From Tardiphaga robiniae (GTDB lineage: Bacteria; Pseudomonadota; Alphaproteobacteria; Rhizobiales; Xanthobacteraceae), in contig NZ_LVYV01000012.1 in NCBI RefSeq assembly GCF_001618955.1, positions 310,001 to 374,000 on the forward strand: a DNA stretch of 64,000 nucleotides, read 5' to 3'. Numbering within the stretch: position 1 is the stretch's first letter; every line of letters starts with the position of its first letter. This document shows, one piece after another, positions 8,516-17,438 of the stretch. Below the pieces are notes generated by a model that was not told the DNA's origin, searched no databases, and saw nothing but the letters and a program-made list of their open reading frames with translations. A program made the translations under genes and the position numbers.

Positions 8516-9424
8516 TTAAGCTGCAATCCGCCGGCAATGCTTCCACGCCGCCGCGATCAAATTCACGCTCGCCTCCGGCGTCCGGAACGCCGAATGCGCC
8601 GACAGCGTCACGTTCGGCAATGTCGTCAGCACATGGCCTGCCGGCAGCGGCTCGATGTCGAACACGTCGAGGCCGGCATGACGCAAGTGACGGGACCTTA
8701 GCGCATCGATCATCGCCGCTTCATCGACGACAGCGCCGCGGGCAGTGTTGACGAGGATCGCGCCCTTCTTCATCTGCGCGATGCGGTCGCGTGTGATCAT
8801 GCCGCGCGTCTCGTCATTCAGCAGCAGATGGATCGAGACCACGTCGCTGGTCGAGAGCACCGTATCGAGATCGGTGAAGGTCACGCCTGCATGGGTCTTC
8901 GGCGAGCGGTTCCACGCCAACACCTTCATGCCCGAGCCGAGCGCAATACGCGCGACTTCCGCAGCGATGCCGCCGAAGCCGATCAGACCAACCGTTTTGC
9001 CGGTCAGCTCCATGCCTTCATCGCGCAGCCAGTTGCCGGCCCGCATTTCACGGTCTTGCTGGGCAAGGCCGCGTGCGGCAGCCCACATATGTGCAATGGC
9101 GCATTCGGCGACGGCGGTGTCGCCGTAGCCGCGGATCAGATGCACCTCGATCCCGAGTTCGGCGAGCTCCTCGATGTGCATGTAGCTGCGCGCGCCGGTG
9201 CCGAGAAACACGACATGCTTCAGGCCGGCGCACTGCTTGGCCACATCGGTTGGAAGATAAGTGTGATCGACGATCGCGATCTCGGCGCCGTCCAGCACCT
9301 CAGGCAAATCGGCCGACTTGATGTCCTCATCGCGATTGATCTTTACCGCGATGTCGCCCGGCTGCGTCAGCCGTTCCAGAATCTTTGCCAGTTCTTCGCT
9401 GGCATCGACGAATACACCCCGCAT
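8516..9424 (-). CDS. D-isomer-specific 2-hydroxyacid dehydrogenase family protein
   Basis: NAD-dependent oxidoreductase interconverting a 2-hydroxyacid and a 2-oxoacid, 302 residues. The NAD motif GLIGFGGIAAEVA, the catalytic Arg in NTARGAVVDE, Glu in DIEPLPAGH and His in LSAHSAFRTPEA are all seen. Start ATG 9424 is preceded by CAGGGGATAG; an in-frame start 45 bases upstream would overlap the M20 gene. It is the last gene of a LysR/M20/dehydrogenase operon (22-base gap to the M20 gene) and ends at the shared terminator. The substrate cannot be read from sequence. Confidence 0.88.
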   Translation of the reverse strand: MRGVFVDASEELAKILERLTQPGDIAVKINRDEDIKSADLPEVLDGAEIAIVDHTYLPTDVAKQCAGLKHVVFLGTGARSYMHIEELAELGIEVHLIRGYGDTAVAECAIAHMWAAARGLAQQDREMRAGNWLRDEGMELTGKTVGLIGFGGIAAEVARIALGSGMKVLAWNRSPKTHAGVTFTDLDTVLSTSDVVSIHLLLNDETRGMITRDRIAQMKKGAILVNTARGAVVDEAAMIDALRSRHLRHAGLDVFDIEPLPAGHVLTTLPNVTLSAHSAFRTPEASVNLIAAAWKHCRRIAA

Positions 9425-9446
9425 CACTATCCCCTGTCTGTCTTCG

Positions 9447-10694
9447 TTACTTCGATGCGACGCCGGCAAGCGCCAGCACCGTATGCATCAATACATTGGC
9501 GCCGGCGGCGCAATCTTCCTGCGTCGAGCTTTCGAGCTCGTTGTGGCTGATGCCATCCTTGCTCGGAATGAACACCATCGCAGTCGGCATGATGTTGTTG
9601 AGGTTGCAGGCGTCGTGGCCGGCGCCTGAGGTGATACGGCGATGCGAGTAGCCGAGCGACGTCGCGGCCGTCTCAACCGCATTGACGAAGTCCTTGTTGA
9701 AGTGCGTCGGCGGCTTGTGCCAGACCTTGTCGAAGGCGACGTCAACCTTGCGATGCGCGGCGATCTCCTTGATGGCATCGCGCACGCCTTTCTCGATGGC
9801 GTCCAGCTTGCCGGCGTCGGCGCTGCGCAGATCCATGGTGAAGGCGATCTCGCCGGGGATCACGTTGCGCGACGGATTTGCGATCACGGCTTCGCCGATA
9901 GTGCCGAGCGCGCCGATATTGCCGACGACACGCTCGGTGGCCAGCACGATCTCGGACAGTGTCGCCAGCGCATCCTTGCGCAAGGGCATCGGGGTCGAGC
10001 CGGCATGGCTCTCGAAGCCGGTGATCTTGCCGTCGAACCACAGCACGCCCTGGCCGGAATCGACCACGCCGATGGTCTTGCTTTCGGCCTCCAGGATCGG
10101 GCCTTGCTCGATATGCAGTTCGACGAAGCCCGAGAATTTCTGCGTGCCGACCGCAACGTCGCCGCGATAGCCAATCTCGTCGAGCGCTTCGCCGACGGTG
10201 ACACCTGCAATGTCCTTGCGCGACAGAATGTCGTCGGTGGTGAAGTCGCCGACATAGGCGGCGGAGGCCATCATTGCCGGCGCAAAGCGCGAGCCTTCCT
10301 CGTTGGTCCAGTTGGCGATGCAGATCGGCATCTCGGTTTCGATGCCGGCATCATTCAGCGTGCGGACGACTTCGAGCGCGCCGAGTACGCCGAGAATGCC
10401 GTCGAACTTGCCTCCAGTCGGCTGGGTGTCGAGATGCGAGCCGACGCCGATCGGGGCCTTCGACATGTCGCGGCCCTTACGCAGCGCGAACATCGAGCCG
10501 AGGGCATCGACATGCACCTCCAGGCCGGCATCTTCGCACGCCTTGCGGAACCAATTGCGCACCAATTTATCTTCAGGCCCGAGCGTCAAACGCCGCACAC
10601 CGCCTTTTGGCGTGCCGCCGAATTTCGCCGTCTCGTTGATGGTGTCCCAGAGCCGCGCAGAATCGATTTTGAGGTTGTCGCCAAGCTTGGTCAT
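9447..10694 (-). CDS. M20-family Zn amidohydrolase (N-carbamoyl-amino-acid hydrolase / allantoate amidohydrolase type)
   Basis: Hydrolyses a ureido or amide bond of N-carbamoyl amino acids, allantoate or similar substrates. Metal-site motifs are GSHLDTQPTGGKFDG (first His and bridging Asp), NEEGSRFAP (Glu-Glu), ELHIEQGP and the C-terminal SGAGHDACNLNN. From ATG 10694 the protein is 415 residues, the normal length; a TTG start at 10739 overlapping the LysR stop is an alternative. It lies between LysR and the 2-hydroxyacid dehydrogenase. With the divergent DUF1445 hydro-lyase and the Liv importer this suggests uptake and breakdown of a nitrogen-containing carboxylate; that is inference. Confidence 0.85.
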   Translation of the reverse strand: MTKLGDNLKIDSARLWDTINETAKFGGTPKGGVRRLTLGPEDKLVRNWFRKACEDAGLEVHVDALGSMFALRKGRDMSKAPIGVGSHLDTQPTGGKFDGILGVLGALEVVRTLNDAGIETEMPICIANWTNEEGSRFAPAMMASAAYVGDFTTDDILSRKDIAGVTVGEALDEIGYRGDVAVGTQKFSGFVELHIEQGPILEAESKTIGVVDSGQGVLWFDGKITGFESHAGSTPMPLRKDALATLSEIVLATERVVGNIGALGTIGEAVIANPSRNVIPGEIAFTMDLRSADAGKLDAIEKGVRDAIKEIAAHRKVDVAFDKVWHKPPTHFNKDFVNAVETAATSLGYSHRRITSGAGHDACNLNNIMPTAMVFIPSKDGISHNELESSTQEDCAAGANVLMHTVLALAGVASK

Positions 10695-10735
10695 GCGGTC
10701 TGTCCCGAGAAGTTTGTGTTGAAGAGGCCTGCTTT

Positions 10736-11653
10736 TCAATGACCCGGCGATGCCGGCTCGTCAACCAATGGGCTGTTCTGCGCCAGTTGCGCAGCAATGC
10801 CTGCGACGAGTTCGATCGCGGCCGTGTCGGGTGACGCGAGCCAGCTTGCCGAAAATGTCAGCGGCTGGAGCTGCAGGTTGGTATTGAGCAATTGCAGGCG
10901 TCCGTCCGCGAGTTCGTTCTCGATGATGGCTGTCGGGATCAGTGCGATGCCTAAGCCGTCGATCGCCATGTGCATCACGGTAGACAGCGACGCGCTGGCG
11001 TGCAGCCGGATCGGTGGCAGGTCGGGCCGGTTGAACAGCGAGCGCGCGATCTCGTAGGGCCGGGTCTTGCGCGAGAAGGTGATGATGGGAAATTTCGCGA
11101 GGTCATGGATCGAGAGCAGATCATTGCCGAGCCCGAGTGAGGGGCTGGCGAGAAAGCCGACGGGGTAGTCGCACAGCACACGGTTGCGAATGTTGGATGT
11201 TGAAAGCGGCCCGAGCACGAAAGCGAGATCGATCTCCTGCGCCTGCAGTCGCGCGTTCAGGTTCGGCGTGATATCGACCTCGATTTCGAGCGACAGGTTC
11301 GGATACGAGATGTTGACGTGCTTGATCAGCCGCGTCAGCAAAGTGTGGACGATGGTTTCGGCGACGCCGAGCCGCAGCACGCCGCGCATCGCCGAGCGAT
11401 CGCCAACCGCCGCCATCATCTCGGAGCGCAGGCCGATCAGCTTTTCGGCATAGACCAGCATCTGCCGTCCGGCCGGCGTCGGGGAGGCGATACGGCGGTC
11501 ACGCTGCAGGAGCCGCACGCCCATCTCGTGCTCCAGTTGCGCGATACGCTGGGAGATTGCTGGCTGGGTGGTGTTGAGCTTCTGGGCCGCACCGCGGAAG
11601 CTGCCGAGATTGACCACCCAGAGAAAAGTCTCCAGCGCCTTGAAGTCCGCCAT
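10736..11653 (-). CDS. LysR-family transcriptional regulator
   Basis: 305 residues with the N-terminal winged helix-turn-helix (about 1-60, including TQPAISQRIAQLE) and a periplasmic-binding-like effector domain (about 90-290). It is the first gene of the operon with the M20 hydrolase and 2-hydroxyacid dehydrogenase and is divergent from the DUF1445 hydro-lyase gene. The usual arrangement is that it represses itself and activates the divergent gene when a pathway metabolite binds; a LysR-type inverted repeat sits just upstream of its start. Confidence 0.92.
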   Translation of the reverse strand: MADFKALETFLWVVNLGSFRGAAQKLNTTQPAISQRIAQLEHEMGVRLLQRDRRIASPTPAGRQMLVYAEKLIGLRSEMMAAVGDRSAMRGVLRLGVAETIVHTLLTRLIKHVNISYPNLSLEIEVDITPNLNARLQAQEIDLAFVLGPLSTSNIRNRVLCDYPVGFLASPSLGLGNDLLSIHDLAKFPIITFSRKTRPYEIARSLFNRPDLPPIRLHASASLSTVMHMAIDGLGIALIPTAIIENELADGRLQLLNTNLQLQPLTFSASWLASPDTAAIELVAGIAAQLAQNSPLVDEPASPGH

Positions 11654-11672
11654 GGATGCGATCCGGCTTTCG

Positions 11673-11687
11673 ATAAGTAGAATTTAT
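11673..11687. promoter_or_regulatory. Candidate LysR-type operator
   Basis: ATAA-N7-TTAT inverted repeat containing the T-N11-A core typical of LysR-family sites. It lies 20 bases upstream of the lysR start codon in the divergent intergenic region, where autoregulation would be expected. Confidence 0.45.
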
Positions 11688-11692
11688 GTATG

Positions 11693-11723
11693 TTGATTAA
11701 AAACAACGATTAGACATTATACT
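11693..11723 (+). promoter_or_regulatory. Candidate sigma70-type promoter for the DUF1445 gene
   Basis: TTGATT (11693-11698) and TATACT (11718-11723) are separated by 19 bases (18 if read as TTATAC). The region is unusually AT-rich for this genome, and a GTTG-N8-CAAC inverted repeat overlaps the -35. The start codon follows 49 bases after the -10. Activation by the divergent LysR protein would compensate for the long spacer. Confidence 0.4.
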
Positions 11724-11772
11724 AGCCCTGAGTTTCAGTACGTGTCGAGGCAGAATTAGGCAGGACACCAAG

Positions 11773-12591
11773 ATGGCTATTTCTTCGGCAGCGCAGCAAG
11801 GCGATGATCGATACTCGGATTTGCCGAGTGCTGTGGCCCGCCGCGAATATCGCGCCGGCAAATATGGCAGCACCGCCGGCGTCGCGCCCGGATACGTCCA
11901 GGGAAATCTGGTCATCTTGCCGGAAGCTCAGGCGAGCGCCTTCCATCGCTTCTGCCAGCTCAATCCGAAGCCGTGCCCGATCATCGGCATGTCGGATGTG
12001 GGCAATCCCAGCATTCCCGCGCTCGGTCTCGATCTCGATATCCGGACTGACATTCCGCAATATGTCGTCTGGAAGGATGGCGAGGCGATCGATCGACCTT
12101 ACGAGGTGGCGAAGTACTGGCGTGACGATCTCGTGTCTTTCGTCATCGGATGCTCGTATTCGTTCGAGGAAGCCATGATGGCCGACGACCTGCCGATCCG
12201 TCATATCGAGCAGGATGTGCTGGTGCCGATGTATCGCACCAACATCGCCTGCAAATCCGCAGGCCCGTTCGCCGGGCCGATGGTGGTGTCGATGCGACCG
12301 CTGAAGCCGGCTGATGCGATCCGCGCCGTCCAGATCACCTCGCGTTTTCCCGCAGTGCATGGTGCGCCGGTACATCTGGGTCTGCCGCAGTCGATCGGCA
12401 TCAAGGACATCAACAAGCCTGATTACGGCGATGCGGTGCACATCAACGACGATGAAATCCCGGTGTTCTGGGCATGTGGCGTGACGCCGCAAGCCGTCAT
12501 TGCTGCAGCGCGCGTGCCGTTTGCCATCACGCATGCACCGGGCGTCATGCTCGTTACTGACCTCAAGAATAAGCATTTGGCTGTTTTATAA
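11773..12591 (+). CDS. DUF1445 family putative hydro-lyase (D-glutamate cyclase-like)
   Basis: 272 residues matching the YcsI/DUF1445 family throughout: [11 protein letters not shown] near residue 43, [32 protein letters not shown]-like [27 protein letters not shown] and the C-terminal [10 protein letters not shown] with [13 protein letters not shown]. The family is annotated as hydro-lyases; one mammalian relative is D-glutamate cyclase, acting on D-glutamate/5-oxoproline. The actual substrate here is unknown. It is divergent from the LysR gene and 81 bases upstream of the Liv-type substrate-binding protein gene, so it probably belongs to the uptake operon. Confidence 0.82.
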   Translation: MAISSAAQQGDDRYSDLPSAVARREYRAGKYGSTAGVAPGYVQGNLVILPEAQASAFHRFCQLNPKPCPIIGMSDVGNPSIPALGLDLDIRTDIPQYVVWKDGEAIDRPYEVAKYWRDDLVSFVIGCSYSFEEAMMADDLPIRHIEQDVLVPMYRTNIACKSAGPFAGPMVVSMRPLKPADAIRAVQITSRFPAVHGAPVHLGLPQSIGIKDINKPDYGDAVHINDDEIPVFWACGVTPQAVIAAARVPFAITHAPGVMLVTDLKNKHLAVL

Positions 12592-12672
12592 GAAGCAGCT
12601 TGCCGATCTTTCGGGCTTTACCGTAACCTTGATTAGTTTCATCGATAGCCGCCGGTCACAAAGGACAAAGAC

Positions 12673-13923
12673 ATGACGATTTCTCGCCGAAACGTGTTGC
12701 TCGGAGGCGCCGCTTCCGCAGCGCTGCTGCCTCTCGCCAAGCCTGCGCGCGCACAGGTCAAGGAAGTTGTGATTGGCGTGATTTATCCGCTATCCGGCGC
12801 CAGCGCGCAAATTGGCGTCGACGCGCAGAAGGCTTTCGAAACGGCTGCCGACATCATCAACAAGGATTACGATTTCGCGTTGCCGATGGCGAAGGGTGAA
12901 GGCTTCACCGGTCTCGGCGGCGCCAAGGTGCGTCTCGTATTTGCCGACCACCAGGCCGATCCGCAGAAGGGCCGCGCTGAAGCCGAACGCCTCATCACCC
13001 AGGAGAAGGTCTCGGCCATTGTCGGCACCTATCAGAGCGCCGTCGCCGTCACTGTCAGCCAGATCTGCGAACGCTACCAGATCCCGTTCCTGTCGGCCGA
13101 CAACTCGTCGCCAAGCCTGCATCGCCGCGGTTTGAAATATTACTTCCGCGCCGCTCCGCATGACGAAATGTTCTCGACGGCGATGTTCGATTTCTTCGAT
13201 GCGCTGAAGAAAAAAGGCCAGAAGATCGAGACGCTGGCGCTGTTCCATGAAGACACCATCTTCGGCACGGACTCGGCGAATGCGCAGCTCAAGCTCGCTG
13301 CCGACCGCGGTTACAAGATCGTCGCCGACATCAAGTATCGCGCCAATTCGCCGTCACTCACTGCCGAAGTGCAGCAGCTCAAGGCTGCCAATGCCGACGT
13401 GCTAATGCCGTCGAGCTACACCACCGATGGCATCCTGCTCATCAAGACCATGGGCGAACTCGGCTACAAGGCCAAGAACATCGTCGCACAGGACGCCGGC
13501 TTCTCCGAGAAGGCGCTGTATGACGCCGTCGGTGACAAGATTCCGGGCGTCATCTCGCGCGGTTCTTTCTCACTCGATCTCGCCGCCAAGCGTCCGATGG
13601 TCGGCAAGATCAACGACATGTTCAAGGAGAAGTCCGGTAAGGACTTCAACGACTACTCCTCGCGCCAGTTCATGGGCCTGATCGTGATGGCCGACGCCAT
13701 CAATCGCGCCAAGTCTACCGACGGCGAGAAAATCCGCGAGGCGCTGGTCGCCACCGACATGCCGGGCGAGAGCACGATCATGCCGTGGGCCAAGGTCAAG
13801 TTCGACGAGTTGGGCCAGAACAACAACGCTGACCCGGTGCTGCTGCAGTATAATGGTGGCAAGTTCGTCACCATCTTCCCGCCGCAGGCCGCCGTGGCGG
13901 ATGCGATCTGGCCGATGCCGTAA
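12673..13923 (+). CDS. Liv-type ABC transporter, periplasmic substrate-binding protein
   Basis: 416 residues with a twin-arginine-type export signal (SRRNVLLGG, hydrophobic stretch, ARAQ cleavage region) followed by VVIGVIYPLSGASAQIG, the entry of type I binding-protein folds. Length and domain pattern fit the branched-chain amino acid/amide LivK group. It is the first gene of a full importer (binding protein, two permeases, two ATPases). Binding proteins of this group carry amino acids, amides, urea or aromatic and hydroxy acids, so the ligand is open; linked genes suggest an organic acid or ureido compound. AAAGGACAAAG precedes the ATG. Confidence 0.88.
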   Translation: MTISRRNVLLGGAASAALLPLAKPARAQVKEVVIGVIYPLSGASAQIGVDAQKAFETAADIINKDYDFALPMAKGEGFTGLGGAKVRLVFADHQADPQKGRAEAERLITQEKVSAIVGTYQSAVAVTVSQICERYQIPFLSADNSSPSLHRRGLKYYFRAAPHDEMFSTAMFDFFDALKKKGQKIETLALFHEDTIFGTDSANAQLKLAADRGYKIVADIKYRANSPSLTAEVQQLKAANADVLMPSSYTTDGILLIKTMGELGYKAKNIVAQDAGFSEKALYDAVGDKIPGVISRGSFSLDLAAKRPMVGKINDMFKEKSGKDFNDYSSRQFMGLIVMADAINRAKSTDGEKIREALVATDMPGESTIMPWAKVKFDELGQNNNADPVLLQYNGGKFVTIFPPQAAVADAIWPMP

Positions 13924-13940
13924 GGCAGTCTCATACTCGG

Positions 13941-14080
13941 TGTCGTCCCCGCGAAAGCGGGGACCCATACGCTCCGAAGAATTGGTCTGGACATAGCCTC
14001 TCCGCCGTCGCTCATCGTGATGACGGAGGTTATGGATCCCCGCTCCTCCCACGCCTCCGGCGTGCTAGGCGGGGATGACA
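13941..14080. repeat. Interspersed palindromic repeat with terminal inverted repeats
   Basis: A 140-base element bounded by TGTCGTCCCCGCG (13941-13953) and its near-complement GGCGGGGATGACA (14068-14080). Inside the left end is a very stable hairpin, GTCCCCGC-GAAA-GCGGGGAC (13945-13964). Such elements are scattered between genes in many alphaproteobacteria. Here it separates the binding-protein gene from the permease genes of one operon, where its hairpin could reduce downstream expression and protect the upstream message. Confidence 0.7.
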
Positions 14081-14136
14081 TCTGAGAGTGTTGGCGTCTT
14101 ATCGCGACGCTCTGACGACTTGAGAAGGGGAAGCCT

Positions 14137-15015
14137 TTGACCGCCGCGACCATTATCCAGAGCCTTGCCAGCGGATTGCTGATGGGGCTGCTCTACGGCC
14201 TGCTCGCGGTCGGCCTCGCGCTGATCTTCGGGTTGATGGACGTCACCAACTTCGCCCATGGCGAATTCCTGATGTTGGCGATGTACCTCACCTTCTTCCT
14301 GTTCATGTTCTGGGCGGTCGACCCACTGCTGTCGATCCCGCTGGTGGCGGCCGGCATGTTCGTGTTTGGCGCGGTGATCTATCTCGTGATCATACGCTTC
14401 GCGATGCGGGCCAAGGCCAATATCGGCATGGTGCAGATCTTCGCGACCTTCGGCCTCGCCATTCTGATGCGCGGTCTCGCGCAGTTCTTTTTCACTCCGG
14501 ATTATCGCAGCATCCCGGCCTCGATGCTCGGCGGCAAGACCATCTCGATCTTCGGTGTGTTTCTGCCGGTGGCGCAGCTGGTCGGTGCGCTGATCTCGAT
14601 CGCCGCCTTCGGCGCACTCTACTTCTTCATGAAGAAGACCGATTTCGGTCGCGCGCTGGAAGCGACCCGTGAGGATGCCGGTGCCGTGGCGCTGGTCGGC
14701 ATCGATAAGAACAAGGTGTTTGCCCTCGGCTGGGGCCTCGGCTCGGCGCTGATCGGTCTCGCCGGCGGCGTGATGGCGATCTTCTTCTATATCTACCCTG
14801 ATGTGGGCGCGTCCTTTGCGCTGATCGCTTATGTCACCGTGGCGCTCGGCGGCTTCGGTAGCGTGTTCGGCGCTTTTGCTGGCGGCATCATCGTTGGTCT
14901 GGTCGAGGCGACCACCGCGATGATCCTGCCGCCGTCGCTCAAATCGGTCGGCATCTATGCCGTCTATCTCCTCGTTGTCTTTGTCCGGCCGCGCGGCCTG
15001 TTCGGATCGATCTGA
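14137..15015 (+). CDS. Liv-type ABC transporter permease (LivH family)
   Basis: 292-residue inner-membrane protein with about eight hydrophobic segments and the LivH signature GLLYGLLAVGLALIFGLMDVTNFAHGEF near the N-terminus, plus a conserved C-terminal loop (ALGGFGSVFGAFAGG). Starts at TTG 14137 with AAGGGG upstream. Overlaps the next gene by one base (TGATG), typical of translational coupling. Forms the membrane channel with the LivM-type partner. Confidence 0.93.
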   Translation: MTAATIIQSLASGLLMGLLYGLLAVGLALIFGLMDVTNFAHGEFLMLAMYLTFFLFMFWAVDPLLSIPLVAAGMFVFGAVIYLVIIRFAMRAKANIGMVQIFATFGLAILMRGLAQFFFTPDYRSIPASMLGGKTISIFGVFLPVAQLVGALISIAAFGALYFFMKKTDFGRALEATREDAGAVALVGIDKNKVFALGWGLGSALIGLAGGVMAIFFYIYPDVGASFALIAYVTVALGGFGSVFGAFAGGIIVGLVEATTAMILPPSLKSVGIYAVYLLVVFVRPRGLFGSI

Positions 15016-15998
15016 TGGACAGCTTCACCCAACGTCGCCGCCGCGACCTCATCCTCGCCGCCGCGCTTGCGGCCATCGCCGCCTGCGTGCCGCTCTTCGT
15101 CAAGGACGTCTATGTCCAGAACATCATGGTGCTAACCCTGATGTATGCGGCGCTGTCGCAGGCCTGGAATATCCTCGGCGGCTATTGCGGTCAGATTTCG
15201 CTCGGCCATGCGCTCTATTTCGGCCTCGGCGCCTATACGACGGCGCTGCTGTTCACCAAATTCGGCGTGCTGCCGTGGTTCGGCATGCTCGGCGGTGGCA
15301 TCATCTCCGCGCTGATCGCGCTCGCCTTGGGCTATCCGACCTTCCGCCTGCGCGGCCATTATTTCGTCATCGCCACCATCGTCATCGCCGAAATTGGCTT
15401 CCTGCTGTTCCACAATTGGGACTATGCCGGTGCGGCGCTCGGCATCGACATTCCCGTGCGCGGCGATAGCTGGGCCAAGTTCCAGTTCACGCGCAGCAAG
15501 CTGCCGTTCTATTACTTCGCCCTCGTGTTCTGCTGCGTCGCCTGGTTCATCACCTGGTGGCTGGAAGACTCCAAATGGGGCTTCTGGTGGCGCGCGGTGA
15601 AGGATAATCCCGATGCGGCCGAAAGCCTCGGCGTCGTGGTGTTCAATTCCAAGATGGGCGCCGCTGCCGTCTCCGCTTTCCTCACCGCGATCGGCGGCGC
15701 TTTCTATGCGCAGTTCGTCTCCTATATCGATCCTGAAAGCGTCATGACCTTCCAGTTCTCGCTGCTGATGGCACTGCCGGCGGTGCTGGGCGGTATCGGT
15801 ACGCTATGGGGACCCGTGCTCGGCGCGGTCATCCTGATCCCGATGACCGAACTGACGCGCTCCTTCATAGGCGGCTCCGGCCGCGGCGTCGATCTCATCC
15901 TCTATGGCGCAGTGATCGTCGTGATCTCGCTGGCGCGGCCCGATGGTTTGATCGGCCTGTTCTCGCGACGTCCGGCTTCGAAAGGAGTGCCGCAATGA
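15015..15998 (+). CDS. Liv-type ABC transporter permease (LivM family)
   Basis: 327 residues, highly hydrophobic, with the LivM motif SQAWNILGGYCGQISLGHA (residues about 48-66) and the EAA-like region near KDNPDAAESLG (about 200). Partners the upstream LivH-type permease. The stop overlaps the start of the ATPase gene in an ATGA. Confidence 0.93.
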   Translation: MDSFTQRRRRDLILAAALAAIAACVPLFVKDVYVQNIMVLTLMYAALSQAWNILGGYCGQISLGHALYFGLGAYTTALLFTKFGVLPWFGMLGGGIISALIALALGYPTFRLRGHYFVIATIVIAEIGFLLFHNWDYAGAALGIDIPVRGDSWAKFQFTRSKLPFYYFALVFCCVAWFITWWLEDSKWGFWWRAVKDNPDAAESLGVVVFNSKMGAAAVSAFLTAIGGAFYAQFVSYIDPESVMTFQFSLLMALPAVLGGIGTLWGPVLGAVILIPMTELTRSFIGGSGRGVDLILYGAVIVVISLARPDGLIGLFSRRPASKGVPQ

Positions 15999-16729
15999 CG
16001 ACACCTCTTCTCGAAACCCGTGGCGTCTGGCAGCGCTTCGGCGGCCTGATCGCCAATAGCGACGTCTCGATCTCCGTCGGCGCTGGCGAAATCGTCGGCC
16101 TGATCGGGCCGAACGGCGCCGGCAAGTCGACACTGTTCAATCTGATCGCTGGCGTGCTGCCGCCGACGCAGGGCACGATCTGGTTCAACGGCGAGAACGT
16201 CACGCAGATGCCGGCGGCGGAACGCTGCCAGCGCGGTATCGCGCGCACCTTCCAGGTGGTGAAGAGCTTCGAGACCATGACCGTGATCGACAACGTCATC
16301 GTCGGCGCGCTGATCCGCAACGAAAAGATGCGCGATGCGCGGCGCAAGGCACATGAGGTGCTTGAGTTCTGCGGTCTTGCCCCACGCGCCGACAAGCTTG
16401 CTAGGGATCTCATTCCGTCGGAGAAGCGCCGCCTCGAAGTGGCGCGTGCGCTGGCCACCGAACCGAAGCTCCTGATGCTCGACGAATGTCTCACCGGCCT
16501 GACGCCGCTCGAGGCGCAGTCGGGCGTGGCCCTGGTCCGCAAGGTCCGCGAGACCGGCGTCACCGTGCTGATGGTCGAACACGTCATGGAAATCGTCATG
16601 CCGCTGGTCGACCGCGCCATCGTGCTCAATCTCGGCAAGAAGCTCGTCGAGGGCAAACCCGCGGATGTCGTGCGGCATCCTGAAGTCATCAGTGCATATC
16701 TCGGGGATCGCCATGCTGTCGGTGCGTGA
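15995..16729 (+). CDS. Liv-type ABC transporter ATPase (LivG family) with atypical signature motif
   Basis: 244 residues. Walker A GPNGAGKSTLFN near residue 37 and Walker B LLMLDE are intact, and the terminal HPEVISAYLG is typical of LivG. The ABC signature, LxYGQ-like in LivG, reads IPSEKRR here, and the residue after the Walker B Glu is Cys rather than Pro. Start ATG 15995 overlaps the LivM stop (ATGA) and follows AAAGGAG. The partner ATPase (next gene) keeps a perfect LSGGE signature, so one composite site in the heterodimer may be degenerate. Confidence 0.92.
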   Translation: MTTPLLETRGVWQRFGGLIANSDVSISVGAGEIVGLIGPNGAGKSTLFNLIAGVLPPTQGTIWFNGENVTQMPAAERCQRGIARTFQVVKSFETMTVIDNVIVGALIRNEKMRDARRKAHEVLEFCGLAPRADKLARDLIPSEKRRLEVARALATEPKLLMLDECLTGLTPLEAQSGVALVRKVRETGVTVLMVEHVMEIVMPLVDRAIVLNLGKKLVEGKPADVVRHPEVISAYLGDRHAVGA

Positions 16730-17417
16730 GGCCACCACTGCCTATCAGGGGCTGGTCGCCATTTCGGACGTCACCATCGACGTCGCCAAGGGCGAGATCG
16801 TCGCCGTCTGCGGCTCCAACGGCGCCGGCAAGTCGACGCTGATCAAGACCATCGCCGGCGCCGAGCGCCCGCGTTCGGGCACCGTCACCTTCGATGGCGA
16901 GCAGATCAACGGCGTGCCGCAGCATCTCATCACCGCGCGCGGCATCGCCTATGTGCCGGAAAACCGCCGGCTGTTTCCGCGGTTGTCGGTGGAAGACAAC
17001 CTCCGCCTCGGCAGCTACATGTATCGCGGCAAGCCCGATCGCGACGAGCCGTTGAAGCTGGTGTTCGACCTGTTCCCGCGTTTGTCGGAGCGGCTCGAGC
17101 AGCGCGCCGAGACGCTGTCCGGCGGTGAGCAGCAGATGCTGGCCATCAGCCGCGCACTGATGACCCGTCCGCGCCTGTTGATGCTCGACGAGCCGTCGCA
17201 GGGCATCATGCCGAAGCTGGTGGACGAGATCTTTCAGGCGGTCATCAAGATCCGCGACGCGGGCATGACCGTGCTGATCGTCGAGCAGCGCATGGCCGAA
17301 GTGCTGGAGATCGCCGACCGCGCCTACATCCTGCAGACCGGCCGCGTCCAGATGCAGGGCAAGGCGTCGGAGATCGCGACCAATCCGGATGTGCGCAAGG
17401 CGTATCTGGGGCTGTAA
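16713..17417 (+). CDS. Liv-type ABC transporter ATPase (LivF family)
   Basis: 234 residues with Walker A GSNGAGKSTLIK, signature LSGGEQQMLAISRAL, Walker B LLMLDEPSQGI and the C-terminal NPDVRKAYLGL typical of LivF. The ATG at 16713 overlaps the end of the LivG gene by 17 bases. Last gene of the importer operon, convergent with otnC. Confidence 0.93.
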   Translation: MLSVREATTAYQGLVAISDVTIDVAKGEIVAVCGSNGAGKSTLIKTIAGAERPRSGTVTFDGEQINGVPQHLITARGIAYVPENRRLFPRLSVEDNLRLGSYMYRGKPDRDEPLKLVFDLFPRLSERLEQRAETLSGGEQQMLAISRALMTRPRLLMLDEPSQGIMPKLVDEIFQAVIKIRDAGMTVLIVEQRMAEVLEIADRAYILQTGRVQMQGKASEIATNPDVRKAYLGL

Positions 17418-17438
17418 GCTGTCGAAGGACGTGGGCGA

